This document shows positions 8,613-18,423 of a stretch of DNA of 57,165 bases, in pieces. Source of the stretch: Spirochaetaceae bacterium (GTDB lineage: Bacteria; Spirochaetota; Spirochaetia; DSM-27196; PWMO01); NCBI GenBank assembly GCA_007693485.1, contig REDM01000211.1, positions 1 through 57,165 of the forward strand. Reading direction: 5' to 3'. Within the stretch, counting starts at the first letter, position 1. The number at the start of each line of letters is the position of its first letter. The notes beneath the pieces were generated by a model, which saw only the letters and a list, made by a program, of their open reading frames with translations, searched no databases and had not been told where the DNA came from. The position numbers and the translations under genes are program-made.

Positions 8613-11477
8613 ATGAACGTATCAACCCGCACAAGCCGCCGTCGATCGCTTGCTATTCTGTTTCTGTGTGTACTGTCCGTCGTCACCGTGTTCGCGATTC
8701 CAGCGGCCGGAATCCGTGAACCGAGGATCAACATCGCTCCCGATTACGGAGCGGTGCTGCTTCCGCAAGACCCGGCGGTGCGCGTTGGCCGGCTCGCCAA
8801 CGGCGTCACGTTCTACGTGCGCGAAAACCGCGAACCGGTCAACCGTGCCTTTCTTCGGCTGGTGGTGAACGCGGGGTCCCTCCAGGAGGACGAAGACCAG
8901 CTCGGTCTCGCGCACTTTGTCGAGCATATGGCGTTTCGCGGAACGACCGACTTCGACGGGAACGAGATTGTAGAATACCTGGAATCCCTGGGTATGCGGT
9001 TTGGTCCCGACGTCAACGCCTACACCAGCTTTGACGAAACGGTCTACATGCTGCAGGTGCCCACCGACCGTCCGGAACTCGTTGAGCGCGGCTTTCACGT
9101 GCTGGAGCAGTGGGCGCACCAGGTGACCTTTGCCGAAGATGCTGTTGACCGCGAGCGCGGCGTGATCTTTGAAGAGTGGCGCGTCGGCCGCGGCGCGCAG
9201 GCGCGGATGCGGGACCAGCAATTCCCGGTACTCTTTGCCGGTTCGCGATATGCCGAGCGCCTGCCCATCGGCGACATGGACGTTGTCATGAACGCCCCGC
9301 CGGAGACCCTGCGCCGATTTTTCCGCGACTGGTACCGGCCCGAGTTCATGGCGGTCATCGCGGTGGGAGACTTTGACGGCGCAGAAATTGAGGGACTTAT
9401 CCGGCGGTTTTTTGCACCCATCCCGGCGCGAACCGGCGGACGTGAGCGACGATTCTACGACATTCCGGATCACTCAGGCACCCGGTTTACCATCGCGTCA
9501 GATCCTGAGGCCGGTCGCACAACCGTCACCGTCTACGTAAAGGAGCCGGCTCGACCGCTCAACAGCGTTGGCGACTACCGGGGACTCCTCGCCCACTCGC
9601 TCTTCGGCTCCATGCTCTCAACCCGGTTCCAGGAGATGGCCGAAGACCCCGATGCGCCCTTTCTCTCCGCAGGGGCCGGGTTCGGCAATCTCGTTCGCCC
9701 CACCGCGGCGCACTTCCTGTCTGCCACTGTTGATGAGGACTCGATCCTCGACGGCTTTGCCGCCCTCCTGCGAGAGGTGGAGCGTGTGCAACGGTTTGGG
9801 TTCACCGATGTAGAGCTTGAGCGGGCGCGGGCGCGTCTGCTTCGCTCGTACGAGAGCGCCTTTGAGGAGCGCGATCGCACCAACTCAAACAGTTTCATGG
9901 GCGAGTACACCCGCCACTTCCTGCGCGAAGAGGCGTTCCCCGGCATCGCCTTTGAGTTCGAACTGGCGCGCCAACTCATTCCCGACATCTCAATCGACGA
10001 GATCAATGCACTTGCCGCCGGCTACGCAGCCGATCACAACCGCGTTGTGGCAGTGAGTACCGTCGAGCGCGCCGCCCACGCGCCGCCGGACGAAGCTTCG
10101 ATGCGTGCGGTGATGGCGGCGGTTGCCGCCGAAGATCTTGCGCCCTACGAGCCGGACGTCTCCGACATTCCACTGATTTCCGAGCTCCCCCCGCCCGGGC
10201 GGGTTGTTGAGGAGCGCCTCCACGACGACGTGGATGTCATCGAGTGGCGCCTCTCAAACGGCGCTCGAGTCCTGATCAAGACCACCGACTTTCGTGCAGA
10301 CGAGATCCTGTTTGACGGGTTCTCGTTTGGTGGCCACTCGACGGTGTCGGACGAAGACCATCCCTCAGCGCTGATGGCGCCTTCCATTGTGCAGGAGTCC
10401 GGTGTTGGGTCGTTCTCTCCGTCTCAGCTGGCTGCTCTTCTCGCCGGGCAGCGGGTGTCGGTTTCGCCGTACATCCGCGAGTTGACCCAGGGCTTCAGCG
10501 GAAGCGCCTCGCCGCGCGATCTGGAGACGCTTCTGCAACTGGTCTTCCTCTACGCGCGAGAACCGCGCCGCGACGAGGCGGCGTTTCGCACCTTCATGCG
10601 CCGAAGCGAAACCAACGCGGCCAACCGCGAGCGCCAGCCCGACGCGGTCTTCTCCGACCGACTGCGGGAACTCTATTTTGGTGGACACCCACGGTTTCGA
10701 CCCGTTGACCGCTCCTTTCTCCAGCAAGTCGAACTTGATCGTGCGCTTGCCGCATACCAGCGTCTCTTCTCCGACTTCGGTGACGCAACCTTCGTCTTCG
10801 TGGGAAATGTCGATCCCGACCAACTGCGACCGCTGGTAGAACAGTACCTCGCAACCCTCCCCTCCCGGGGAGGTGGCCACGCGGCCTTCGCCGACATCGG
10901 TGTACGGCGTCCGGCGCAGACGGTGCGCGAACAGGTGCGCGCCGGAATCGAGCAGCAGAGCAGCGTCGCGTTGCTTTTTCACGGCGAGCACCCGTGGTCG
11001 CGCTTTGACAACCACCTGCTTCGGTCGCTCGGCGAGCTGCTGCGCCTTCGGCTGCGCGAGGTGCTGCGGGAAGACGAAGGTGGCACCTACGGCGTGGGCG
11101 CCGCGGCATCTCCCATTCGCTTCCCCCGCTCGGAGTACATCATCGAGATCTTCTTTGGTACCGATCCGCAACGCGCGGAGGAGCTCGCGGGGCGGGTACT
11201 GGAGGTGATTGGGGAGTTGCAGAGTGAACCGGTTGGAGACGGCATCCTGACGCGCGTACAGACCACGCAACGTCGAAGCTTCGAGACAAACCTTCGATCC
11301 AACAGTTTCTGGGTGACCAACCTTCGGGAATCGGCCATTCACGACATGGCCCCCGGCTTTGTGCTCGATTACCCCGAGCTGGTGGATCGCGTCACGGCGG
11401 AGGCGCTGCAGGACGCCGCGCGGCGCTACCTGAACAAGGATCGATTCATTGAGCTGATTCTGTTGCCGGCGGAGTAA
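8613..11477 (+). CDS. M16 (insulinase-family) zinc metalloprotease, exported
   Basis: Inverted zinc motif HFVEH in GLAHFVEHMAFRGT; two M16-like halves; N-terminal hydrophobic signal. Confidence 0.92.
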   Translation: MNVSTRTSRRRSLAILFLCVLSVVTVFAIPAAGIREPRINIAPDYGAVLLPQDPAVRVGRLANGVTFYVRENREPVNRAFLRLVVNAGSLQEDEDQLGLAHFVEHMAFRGTTDFDGNEIVEYLESLGMRFGPDVNAYTSFDETVYMLQVPTDRPELVERGFHVLEQWAHQVTFAEDAVDRERGVIFEEWRVGRGAQARMRDQQFPVLFAGSRYAERLPIGDMDVVMNAPPETLRRFFRDWYRPEFMAVIAVGDFDGAEIEGLIRRFFAPIPARTGGRERRFYDIPDHSGTRFTIASDPEAGRTTVTVYVKEPARPLNSVGDYRGLLAHSLFGSMLSTRFQEMAEDPDAPFLSAGAGFGNLVRPTAAHFLSATVDEDSILDGFAALLREVERVQRFGFTDVELERARARLLRSYESAFEERDRTNSNSFMGEYTRHFLREEAFPGIAFEFELARQLIPDISIDEINALAAGYAADHNRVVAVSTVERAAHAPPDEASMRAVMAAVAAEDLAPYEPDVSDIPLISELPPPGRVVEERLHDDVDVIEWRLSNGARVLIKTTDFRADEILFDGFSFGGHSTVSDEDHPSALMAPSIVQESGVGSFSPSQLAALLAGQRVSVSPYIRELTQGFSGSASPRDLETLLQLVFLYAREPRRDEAAFRTFMRRSETNAANRERQPDAVFSDRLRELYFGGHPRFRPVDRSFLQQVELDRALAAYQRLFSDFGDATFVFVGNVDPDQLRPLVEQYLATLPSRGGGHAAFADIGVRRPAQTVREQVRAGIEQQSSVALLFHGEHPWSRFDNHLLRSLGELLRLRLREVLREDEGGTYGVGAAASPIRFPRSEYIIEIFFGTDPQRAEELAGRVLEVIGELQSEPVGDGILTRVQTTQRRSFETNLRSNSFWVTNLRESAIHDMAPGFVLDYPELVDRVTAEALQDAARRYLNKDRFIELILLPAE

Positions 11478-12705
11478 CTCCCGACGATCCGGCGGCTGAG
11501 CTCTTGAGCTGAGCGGCGGCGAGCGCGTACCCTCCGCCGGCGGCGTCCACAAAGTGGACCTCCTGCGGTGAGTTGGGATGGATCAGGCAGGTAATGATGG
11601 CGCGGTCGGAGATGTGAATCCCGTACTGAATGCGCCCCTCCTGCGACAACTCGCGCAGTCCCTGTTCGAGCTTTTCGCGTTCCTCGTGCGAACACGAGAT
11701 GACCATCTTGAGCGTTCCGTCGTATTTTCGAAAATCAGAGTTTCGGATATTGTCGTCAACCACCTCGGCCAGGTTCTTACCCATGGCCCGCAGGGGAAGG
11801 CCCAGGCGCATCACCATCCCAACCATCAACACCTGAAACCGGATCATGAGATGTGCAATCGCGACGCGCAGACCGCCGGTCGCCCGAGCGGCCACCCACG
11901 CCTCAGCCACGGTCTTTTCCGGAGGTGCAAGCGCGTGCGGCCCCGTCGCGAGCGGGTTGTAGTCCTGCTCGTCGCCAAGGCAGAGACGCAACAGCGAAAG
12001 CACCTCCTGCATGACACGTGCCGTCGGTTGCCCCGGGGCCGGTTTGACGATCAGCGCGACCGTCTCCCCCCGCTCACTCGGCACATCCTGCCACCGGCAA
12101 CTGAATCCCGAAAAACTCGCCTCCCCCGGCTCACCGTCCGCCTCCGTGATCCGATAGCGAGCTCCCCGTTGGGGGTCCTTCACCAGGTGCTCTGCGGCCT
12201 CTACGCCGGGTCCCTCCAGAATCGCCTGGCGGTACCGCGGGGAGACAAGAAACCGCGCAACGGTTACCGTCAGGTTCATCGCATACAGGTCCGCAAGCGG
12301 CACGATGCCGACCCGAAGGTCGAGGTTAAAGAGGTTTCGCACCGTTCGCTGCGTGTCGGCGAGAATGGGCCGCGCCCGCTCGAGCAGGGAGGGAGGAAGA
12401 ACAAAGGTTGTTCCGTCCCCGCCAAAGACGAAGGGGAAATCCATGTCGGTGAGCTCGTTGGCGAGCGCCATGGTGGCGAGGGCGCCTGCGATGTTTACCT
12501 CCTTGTACCGTCCCGCCTCAATGGCCGCGGTGGAATTCACCACATCGGTTACCACGATCGACCATTCGGCGGGAAATGGCAAAAACGAGGACGGATCGAG
12601 CGCCTGATCGAAGGAGGTGATCTCGGGGAGCGTCTCATAGAAGCGGTCGTGCACCGGCTTTCGGCGTTTCATTGTATTAGCAAGTATAGCGATCGGGAAC
12701 GCCAA
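11446..12705 (-). CDS. DUF3095-like, cyclase-fold related protein
   Basis: FYETLPEITSFDQALD, VVTDVVNST and FPFVFGGDGTTFVLP motifs. Confidence 0.8.
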   Translation of the reverse strand: MAFPIAILANTMKRRKPVHDRFYETLPEITSFDQALDPSSFLPFPAEWSIVVTDVVNSTAAIEAGRYKEVNIAGALATMALANELTDMDFPFVFGGDGTTFVLPPSLLERARPILADTQRTVRNLFNLDLRVGIVPLADLYAMNLTVTVARFLVSPRYRQAILEGPGVEAAEHLVKDPQRGARYRITEADGEPGEASFSGFSCRWQDVPSERGETVALIVKPAPGQPTARVMQEVLSLLRLCLGDEQDYNPLATGPHALAPPEKTVAEAWVAARATGGLRVAIAHLMIRFQVLMVGMVMRLGLPLRAMGKNLAEVVDDNIRNSDFRKYDGTLKMVISCSHEEREKLEQGLRELSQEGRIQYGIHISDRAIITCLIHPNSPQEVHFVDAAGGGYALAAAQLKSSAAGSSGVTPPATESAQ

Positions 12706-12772
12706 ACGTCAAGCGCGGGGGCGTGTCAGAATGGCTCCTTTGCGCTACCATTGGAGCATCAGGAGGAAACCC

Positions 12773-13795
12773 ATGCATCACCCATCCGATCACACCGTTC
12801 TGGTTCTTGCGACCAGCTTCCTTGATCAGCCGGTCACCGCCCATCCCGAGGCAGGGGCAGCGCGTGCCCTTCTTGAAGAGACCGCAGCCGGGAGCGACGG
12901 GGCCGTAACAATCCGCTACCGCTGCGACCGCAATCCGGCCACCGAACTCACCGCCGCCGAACTCACCGGAATTACCGCCATCATCGCCGACCTGGAACGC
13001 TACCCCGAGGGTCTGCTGCACGAAGTTGGACCGGCCGGAGGAGGAGCGCTTCGTATCATCTGTCGGTACGGCGTGGGAACCGACTCGGTAGATGTCCCGG
13101 CGGCAACCCGGGCCGGGGTGATGGTCACCAATACCCCCGGATGCAACTCGCTGCCCACCGCCGAGTGGGCGGTCACCACCCTGCTCGACGTCGCCGGACG
13201 GCGCATTGTGCATCACGAGCGCGCCGCCGCGGGCAACCCCAAGATCGGCCCGTCCCGGCTGGATATCACCGGGAAGCGGCTCGGCGTAGTGGGCACCGGG
13301 CAGATCGGCCGCCGGGTGGTGGAACTCTTGAGCGGGTTTCAGCTGGACGTGGTGGCTTCCGATCCCTACCCCAACCACGAGTGGGCTCAGGCCCACGGCG
13401 TGCGGTACGTCTCCCTTGATGAGCTGATCGACGAGAGCGATTTCATCACCCTGCACGCTGCGCACCGCGAACAGATGATCGGCGTGCGCGAGGTCGCGCG
13501 ATTCCGTCCCGATACCGTATTGATCAATTGCGCGCGATGGGTGCTGGTGGACAACCGTGCCGTCTACCACGCGGTCCGTGAGGGGCGAATGTACGGCTAC
13601 GGCGTAGACGAGACCTGGACCGAGCCGGATCTCCCCCTCGCGGGGCTGAACATTGCAACGAGCCCGCACGTGGGATCGGATACCGACTCAGGAAAGATCA
13701 ACATGCAGCTCGCCACGGCCCGACAGGTGGTCCAGTTTCTGGCCGGCCAGACGCCGGATAATCTGCTCAACCCGGAGACGCTGCAGCGGAAATGA
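12773..13795 (+). CDS. D-isomer specific 2-hydroxyacid dehydrogenase (SerA-like)
   Basis: GVVGTGQIGRRVVE Rossmann motif; LINCARWVLVD; SPHVGS; AGGAGG SD before ATG 12773. Confidence 0.9.
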   Translation: MHHPSDHTVLVLATSFLDQPVTAHPEAGAARALLEETAAGSDGAVTIRYRCDRNPATELTAAELTGITAIIADLERYPEGLLHEVGPAGGGALRIICRYGVGTDSVDVPAATRAGVMVTNTPGCNSLPTAEWAVTTLLDVAGRRIVHHERAAAGNPKIGPSRLDITGKRLGVVGTGQIGRRVVELLSGFQLDVVASDPYPNHEWAQAHGVRYVSLDELIDESDFITLHAAHREQMIGVREVARFRPDTVLINCARWVLVDNRAVYHAVREGRMYGYGVDETWTEPDLPLAGLNIATSPHVGSDTDSGKINMQLATARQVVQFLAGQTPDNLLNPETLQRK

Positions 13796-14006
13796 TTTGA
13801 TCGATTGAGGGCCCGCCGTACTGGGCCCGCGGTTTGTACTCGTAGGGGAAGAGTGCTCGAGCCGCGGCGGCTCCCGCGGCCTCCGCGGGTTCACCGCTTC
13901 GAATTCGCTGCTGCACGTCGTCGACCCACGCCGCACATTTGTGCTGGTTGGGAACGTGTACCAGCCCATACTTCTTTTTGAGCAGCAGTCGCATGGATTC
14001 GTTCAC
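13767..14006 (-). CDS. Small hypothetical protein (~79 aa)
   Basis: Open frame VNESMRLLLKKKYGLVHVPNQHKCAAWVDDVQQRIRS...; GTG at 14006 with GGAG 6 nt upstream; otherwise empty intergenic space. Start uncertain (ATG 14018 or 13994 possible). Confidence 0.5.
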   Translation of the reverse strand: MNESMRLLLKKKYGLVHVPNQHKCAAWVDDVQQRIRSGEPAEAAGAAAARALFPYEYKPRAQYGGPSIDQIISAAASPG

Positions 14007-14078
14007 ACCAGACTCCATTGTTGACCGGAACAGAAGGGCATGATACCGTGGAACATACCGCACACAGAGGGTGGTTTC

Positions 14079-15314
14079 ATGGTACCCACACACTACCTTA
14101 CCGTCGACCGTGATGGCAATCTCATTGTTCCCAAAGAGCTCGCTGGACGCTACGGTCTGACCCCGGGCGCATCGGTACCGGTGATCGCCGGCGAGCAGAC
14201 CCTTTTCGTGCAGCGGCCGATCAGCCATCTCAACCGCATCTACGTGGAGCCCACCAATCGCTGCAACTTTGACTGCGCCACCTGCCTGCGAAACGCGTGG
14301 CACGAGGATGCGGGCACCATGAGCGAAGCGATCTTCGAGCGCGTCCTTGATACGGTCCGTGCGCTCGACCCCCCGCCGGAGGTTTTTTTCGGCGGGTTTG
14401 GGGAGCCAACCTTCCATCCACGCATCGTCGATATGATCGCCGCGCTTCACCGCGAGGGGGCTCGGACCCTCATCATCACCAACGGATCACTGCTCTCCAC
14501 GGAGCTCTCCGAGCAGTTTGTGAAGGCGGGGCTGGACGAGATCTGGGTATCGCTGGACGGGGCTTCTCCCGAGAGTTTCGCCGATGTCCGTCTCGGACAG
14601 GAACTGCCGCAGATCCTCGACAATATGCGAGAGCTCTCGCGGGTCAAGCTCTCGCACAACAGTACAACTCCCGTAATCGGAGTTGCCTTTGTGGCCATGA
14701 AGCGAAACGCCCGCGACCTCCCGGATGTGATCAAAATGGCGGTTGCCCGCGGGGCGCAGAAGATTTCGGTCAGCAATCTCATCCCCTATACCAAAACCCA
14801 CAGCGACGAGTATCTCTACCCGGCAACCATGTCGCGATTTCCGGGTAGCCCCGTCACCGTCTATCTGCCGCGTATGGAAATCAACGATTACACCCAGCAG
14901 GCCATGGTCGACATCCTGCGCAAGAACTATCAGCTGTCAATTGCGGGCATCGAGGTCCTCACCCCGTCGGATCGCTGCCAGTTCATCAGCCGCGGAAGCA
15001 CCACCGTTCGGTGGGACGGCACCGTGGTACCCTGCCCTCCCCTGCTGCATACCCACACCGGGTTCCTGGACAGGCGTCCGCGCACGGTCCACGAACACCC
15101 GGTTGGTTCGCTGAACGACGCATCGCTCATGGAAATCTGGAACGGCGAGACGTACGCCGATCTGCGGGGGCGGGTTCAGCGTTTTGAGTTTTCGCCCTGC
15201 ACCATCTGCAACTCGTGTGAGCTGCCGGAGTCAAACCTGGAGGACTGCTTTGGCAGCGCCCAGCCCACCTGCGGTGGCTGCCTCTGGGCGCAGGGCTTCA
15301 TCCAATGCCCCTGA
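14079..15314 (+). CDS. Radical SAM/SPASM protein resembling tungsten-cofactor oxidoreductase maturases, with AbrB-like N terminus
   Basis: CNFDCATC (CX3CX2C), FFGGFGEPTFHP, C-terminal Cys cluster CTICNSCELPESNLEDCFG..CGGCLWAQGFIQCP; N-terminal LTVDRDGNLIVPKELAGRYGLTPGASV. Confidence 0.82.
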   Translation: MVPTHYLTVDRDGNLIVPKELAGRYGLTPGASVPVIAGEQTLFVQRPISHLNRIYVEPTNRCNFDCATCLRNAWHEDAGTMSEAIFERVLDTVRALDPPPEVFFGGFGEPTFHPRIVDMIAALHREGARTLIITNGSLLSTELSEQFVKAGLDEIWVSLDGASPESFADVRLGQELPQILDNMRELSRVKLSHNSTTPVIGVAFVAMKRNARDLPDVIKMAVARGAQKISVSNLIPYTKTHSDEYLYPATMSRFPGSPVTVYLPRMEINDYTQQAMVDILRKNYQLSIAGIEVLTPSDRCQFISRGSTTVRWDGTVVPCPPLLHTHTGFLDRRPRTVHEHPVGSLNDASLMEIWNGETYADLRGRVQRFEFSPCTICNSCELPESNLEDCFGSAQPTCGGCLWAQGFIQCP

Positions 15315-15342
15315 GCCGGCCGTGCCGTATGCTGGCCGGGTC

Positions 15343-18300
15343 TCAGGCTGCAGCGGCTGTGGTGCGATGCCGTTTTCGGTCGTAGAACAGCCCGTAGACG
15401 CACGGGACCACCACCAGCGCGGTGATCGTCGAGAACAGCAACCCGAATATGATGGTGCTCGCCATCGGCCCCCAGATGACCGATCGCCCGCCAATGCCGA
15501 TCGCGGTGGGCATCAGACCCGCGATGGTGGTGAGCGATGTGAGGATGATCGGCCGCAACCGGGTTGACGTTGCTTCGATCACCGCCTCCGCGACGGCCAT
15601 CCCCTCGGCGCGCAGTTCGTTGATGAAAGAGATCAGCACAATGGTATCATTGACCGCGATTCCCGCAAGCGCGACACCGGCGTAGATGATGGTGGTCGAA
15701 ATGCTCTGGCCCCCAACGACCAGAAAGAGAATCACTCCCACAAAGGCAAACGGAACCGATACCAGAATGAGCAGCGGCTGCGTGTAACTTTTGAACTGCG
15801 TCCCGAGGATGGTATAGATCAGGAACACCCCGATCAGGAATACCCGCAGAATGTCAAACAGAAGCCGGGCTATCTGCGCAAACTCTCCGCCGATCACCAG
15901 TTCGACGTCGGGGTAGCGGTCCGCGAGTTCCGAAGCAAACAGTTCGCGCACCTCCGCGTCGAGCTCGCGCAGCCATGTGGTGGTGAGCGCATCGGCCTGA
16001 ATGGTGACCTCGCGCCGTCCGTCGAGCCGCCGGATGGAGGCAAAGACGTCGCCCTCCTGCAGCTGTGCGACTGACGAAAACGGCACGCGCCGGCCGTCCG
16101 GGGTGGGAATGGAAATCTGCTGAAGCTGCTCCACACCGGCCGGGCTTTGCTGCGCAAAGCGCACCAGCACCGACGTCTCTTCGTTGTCGGTGAAGATGGT
16201 CCCCGCATTGATCCCGTCAAACGAACCGCGGATGTAGGTGCCGATTGCCTGACGGCTCAACCCAAGCCCGGCGGCAATCGGATCGTTGACCGTCACGCGC
16301 AACTCAGGGCTGCTCTGCTCCAGGTTATCGCGAATATTGATGATCTCCGGATACTGCGCCATGTGCGCCTTGATCGCCTCCGAGGCGGAGACGAGGTTGT
16401 CGTAGTTGTCACCAAAGAGACGAAACACCACCGCGGGATCGGTGGGGGGGCCGGTGGCCTGCTTGCGAAAACGGATCGAATCGGGGCCGGGAATGTCCAC
16501 CACCAGGCGCTCCATCTCCGACATGATCTCGGCAACGCTGCGCTCCCGACCCTCGCTCTCGGGGACCAGGTCAACGACCACCTGCCCCACGTTTGCCCTC
16601 GTCACGTTCTGCTCGCTGCCGGCCGCAAATCCCACCGAGCTTCGCACGGATACGACGTCACCGTTTCCCACGGATGGCAGAAGCCGTCCCTCAACGCGCG
16701 AGACAACCGCGGCCGTACGGTCGATCGGGGTGCCCGCCGGCATCGTGATATCGGCAAAGAAGACGGGCGCGTCGTCTGCGGCGAACAGGTTCTGTCCGAG
16801 GCGGCCAACCATCGCAAAACTCGCCACCATGATCACAACCATGAAACCTACGGTGATCAGCCGGCGACGGTAGAGCACGCGAAGCACCCGGGCAAATCGG
16901 TCCTGAAATCGGGCGAATCGTTTTCGGTCACGCTGCTTTCGCCCCCCCGGCCAGTCGGCAAAATGCGATGGAAGAAAGAGCCCCGCTTCCACGGTCGAGG
17001 CAACGAGGGCGATGGAGACCGTAAGCGGAACTACGCGCAGAAACCGACCGATGACACCGGGGAGGAAGGTCAGTGGAAGAAATGCAGCTACGGTGGTGAG
17101 GGTCGCCGCGATCACCGGCACGATGACCTGATTGACCCCCTTGATCGCGGCATCGTGACGCGACATTCCGCCGGCCTGCAGACGGTAGCTGTTCTCAACG
17201 ATCACGATCGCGTGATCTACAATGAGTCCAAGAACCAGCACCATCCCGAAGAGGGTATTCCCGTTGAGCGTCTCTCCGGTTGCCTCCAGAATGATGAAGG
17301 TGATTGCAAAGGTCAGCGGGATCCCGAGCGCCGTCATCAGGGCGTTCCGGAGTCCAACAAAAATGAGCAGGATGCCCACCAGCAGAACCAGCCCCATCAC
17401 GGCGTTGGTGACCAGGATGTCGATGCTGCTGCGAATCGGTACCGTGGAGTCATTCGCGTAGTCGATTGCGATGCCGTCGCCGATCGCACGCCCCTGAAAG
17501 GCTGCAGTTCTCCCCCGCACCTGCCCGGCGATGCCCACGGAACTGCCGCCGGGGACCTTGAGCACGCGCAGCGTGATCGATTGGGTGCCGTTGAAGCGAG
17601 ACTGAATTCCCTCCCGGTCAAAACCCAGCGAAACCCCGGCTACATCACCAACGGTCACCACCCCTTGTCGCCCGCCATCGCCCTTCCGTACGATGATGTC
17701 GGAGAAATCTCGGTAGTCTTCGATCTCGCCCACGGTTCGCAGCAGAAACGTGCGGCTGGGGGTGTCGAGCTGCCCGCCGGGAACGGTCACGTTGCGCCCC
17801 CGCACGGCTCGCACCACTTCGTCGAGGCTCACCCCGATCGACTCCAACCGCTGCGGATCGGCCTCGATCAGAACCTGGCGATCGCGTGCACCAACCAGCG
17901 TGACGCCTGACACGTCGCGAATCTGCTCCAACCGGTCGCGCAGCTCGCGGGCGGCGCGGTTGAGCTGGTCGTACTCCACCGATCCGCTCAGCACCACCTC
18001 GATGACCGGGACAAAGTCGTTGGAGGTGAACTCGCTGATGCTCTCCTGAAGGACGCCGTCGGGCAGGTCTATGGCATTGAATCGGTTGCGCACCTCCTGA
18101 AAGAGGCGGTCAAAATCGCTGCGACTGATCCCCTGATCAAACTCCAGGGTAACGCGACTCAAGCCCTCGGTAGTCACCGACCTGATGCGATCGATCCGGT
18201 CGACACCCTGCATGGCGTTCTCAACCCGTACCGTAACGGTACGCTCGATGTCGGCCGCCGACACACCGGGAAACGGAACGGCGATGTTCACAAAAAAGAA

Positions 18301-18423
18301 CGGAACGTCGGAAAACTGCTCCTGGGGAAGGCGGGAAACGCTGAAAAACCCGAAGACCAGGATCAGCACCATCAGGATATTTATCAGTACCGGATTGCCA
18401 ACGGAGAACTTCCCGAGATTCAT
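15343..18423 (-). CDS. RND-family efflux transporter (HAE1/AcrB-like)
   Basis: 1026 aa; typical RND N terminus, TM4 LVLGLIVDHAIVIVENS, TM10 GIAVNDTIVLISF. Confidence 0.94.
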   Translation of the reverse strand: MNLGKFSVGNPVLINILMVLILVFGFFSVSRLPQEQFSDVPFFFVNIAVPFPGVSAADIERTVTVRVENAMQGVDRIDRIRSVTTEGLSRVTLEFDQGISRSDFDRLFQEVRNRFNAIDLPDGVLQESISEFTSNDFVPVIEVVLSGSVEYDQLNRAARELRDRLEQIRDVSGVTLVGARDRQVLIEADPQRLESIGVSLDEVVRAVRGRNVTVPGGQLDTPSRTFLLRTVGEIEDYRDFSDIIVRKGDGGRQGVVTVGDVAGVSLGFDREGIQSRFNGTQSITLRVLKVPGGSSVGIAGQVRGRTAAFQGRAIGDGIAIDYANDSTVPIRSSIDILVTNAVMGLVLLVGILLIFVGLRNALMTALGIPLTFAITFIILEATGETLNGNTLFGMVLVLGLIVDHAIVIVENSYRLQAGGMSRHDAAIKGVNQVIVPVIAATLTTVAAFLPLTFLPGVIGRFLRVVPLTVSIALVASTVEAGLFLPSHFADWPGGRKQRDRKRFARFQDRFARVLRVLYRRRLITVGFMVVIMVASFAMVGRLGQNLFAADDAPVFFADITMPAGTPIDRTAAVVSRVEGRLLPSVGNGDVVSVRSSVGFAAGSEQNVTRANVGQVVVDLVPESEGRERSVAEIMSEMERLVVDIPGPDSIRFRKQATGPPTDPAVVFRLFGDNYDNLVSASEAIKAHMAQYPEIINIRDNLEQSSPELRVTVNDPIAAGLGLSRQAIGTYIRGSFDGINAGTIFTDNEETSVLVRFAQQSPAGVEQLQQISIPTPDGRRVPFSSVAQLQEGDVFASIRRLDGRREVTIQADALTTTWLRELDAEVRELFASELADRYPDVELVIGGEFAQIARLLFDILRVFLIGVFLIYTILGTQFKSYTQPLLILVSVPFAFVGVILFLVVGGQSISTTIIYAGVALAGIAVNDTIVLISFINELRAEGMAVAEAVIEATSTRLRPIILTSLTTIAGLMPTAIGIGGRSVIWGPMASTIIFGLLFSTITALVVVPCVYGLFYDRKRHRTTAAAA

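Noticed and set aside
16147-17910. Long plus-strand ORF (587 aa) opposite the RND pump
   Set aside because: Shadow frame in GC-rich DNA; no recognisable motifs, while the minus strand encodes a clear RND transporter.
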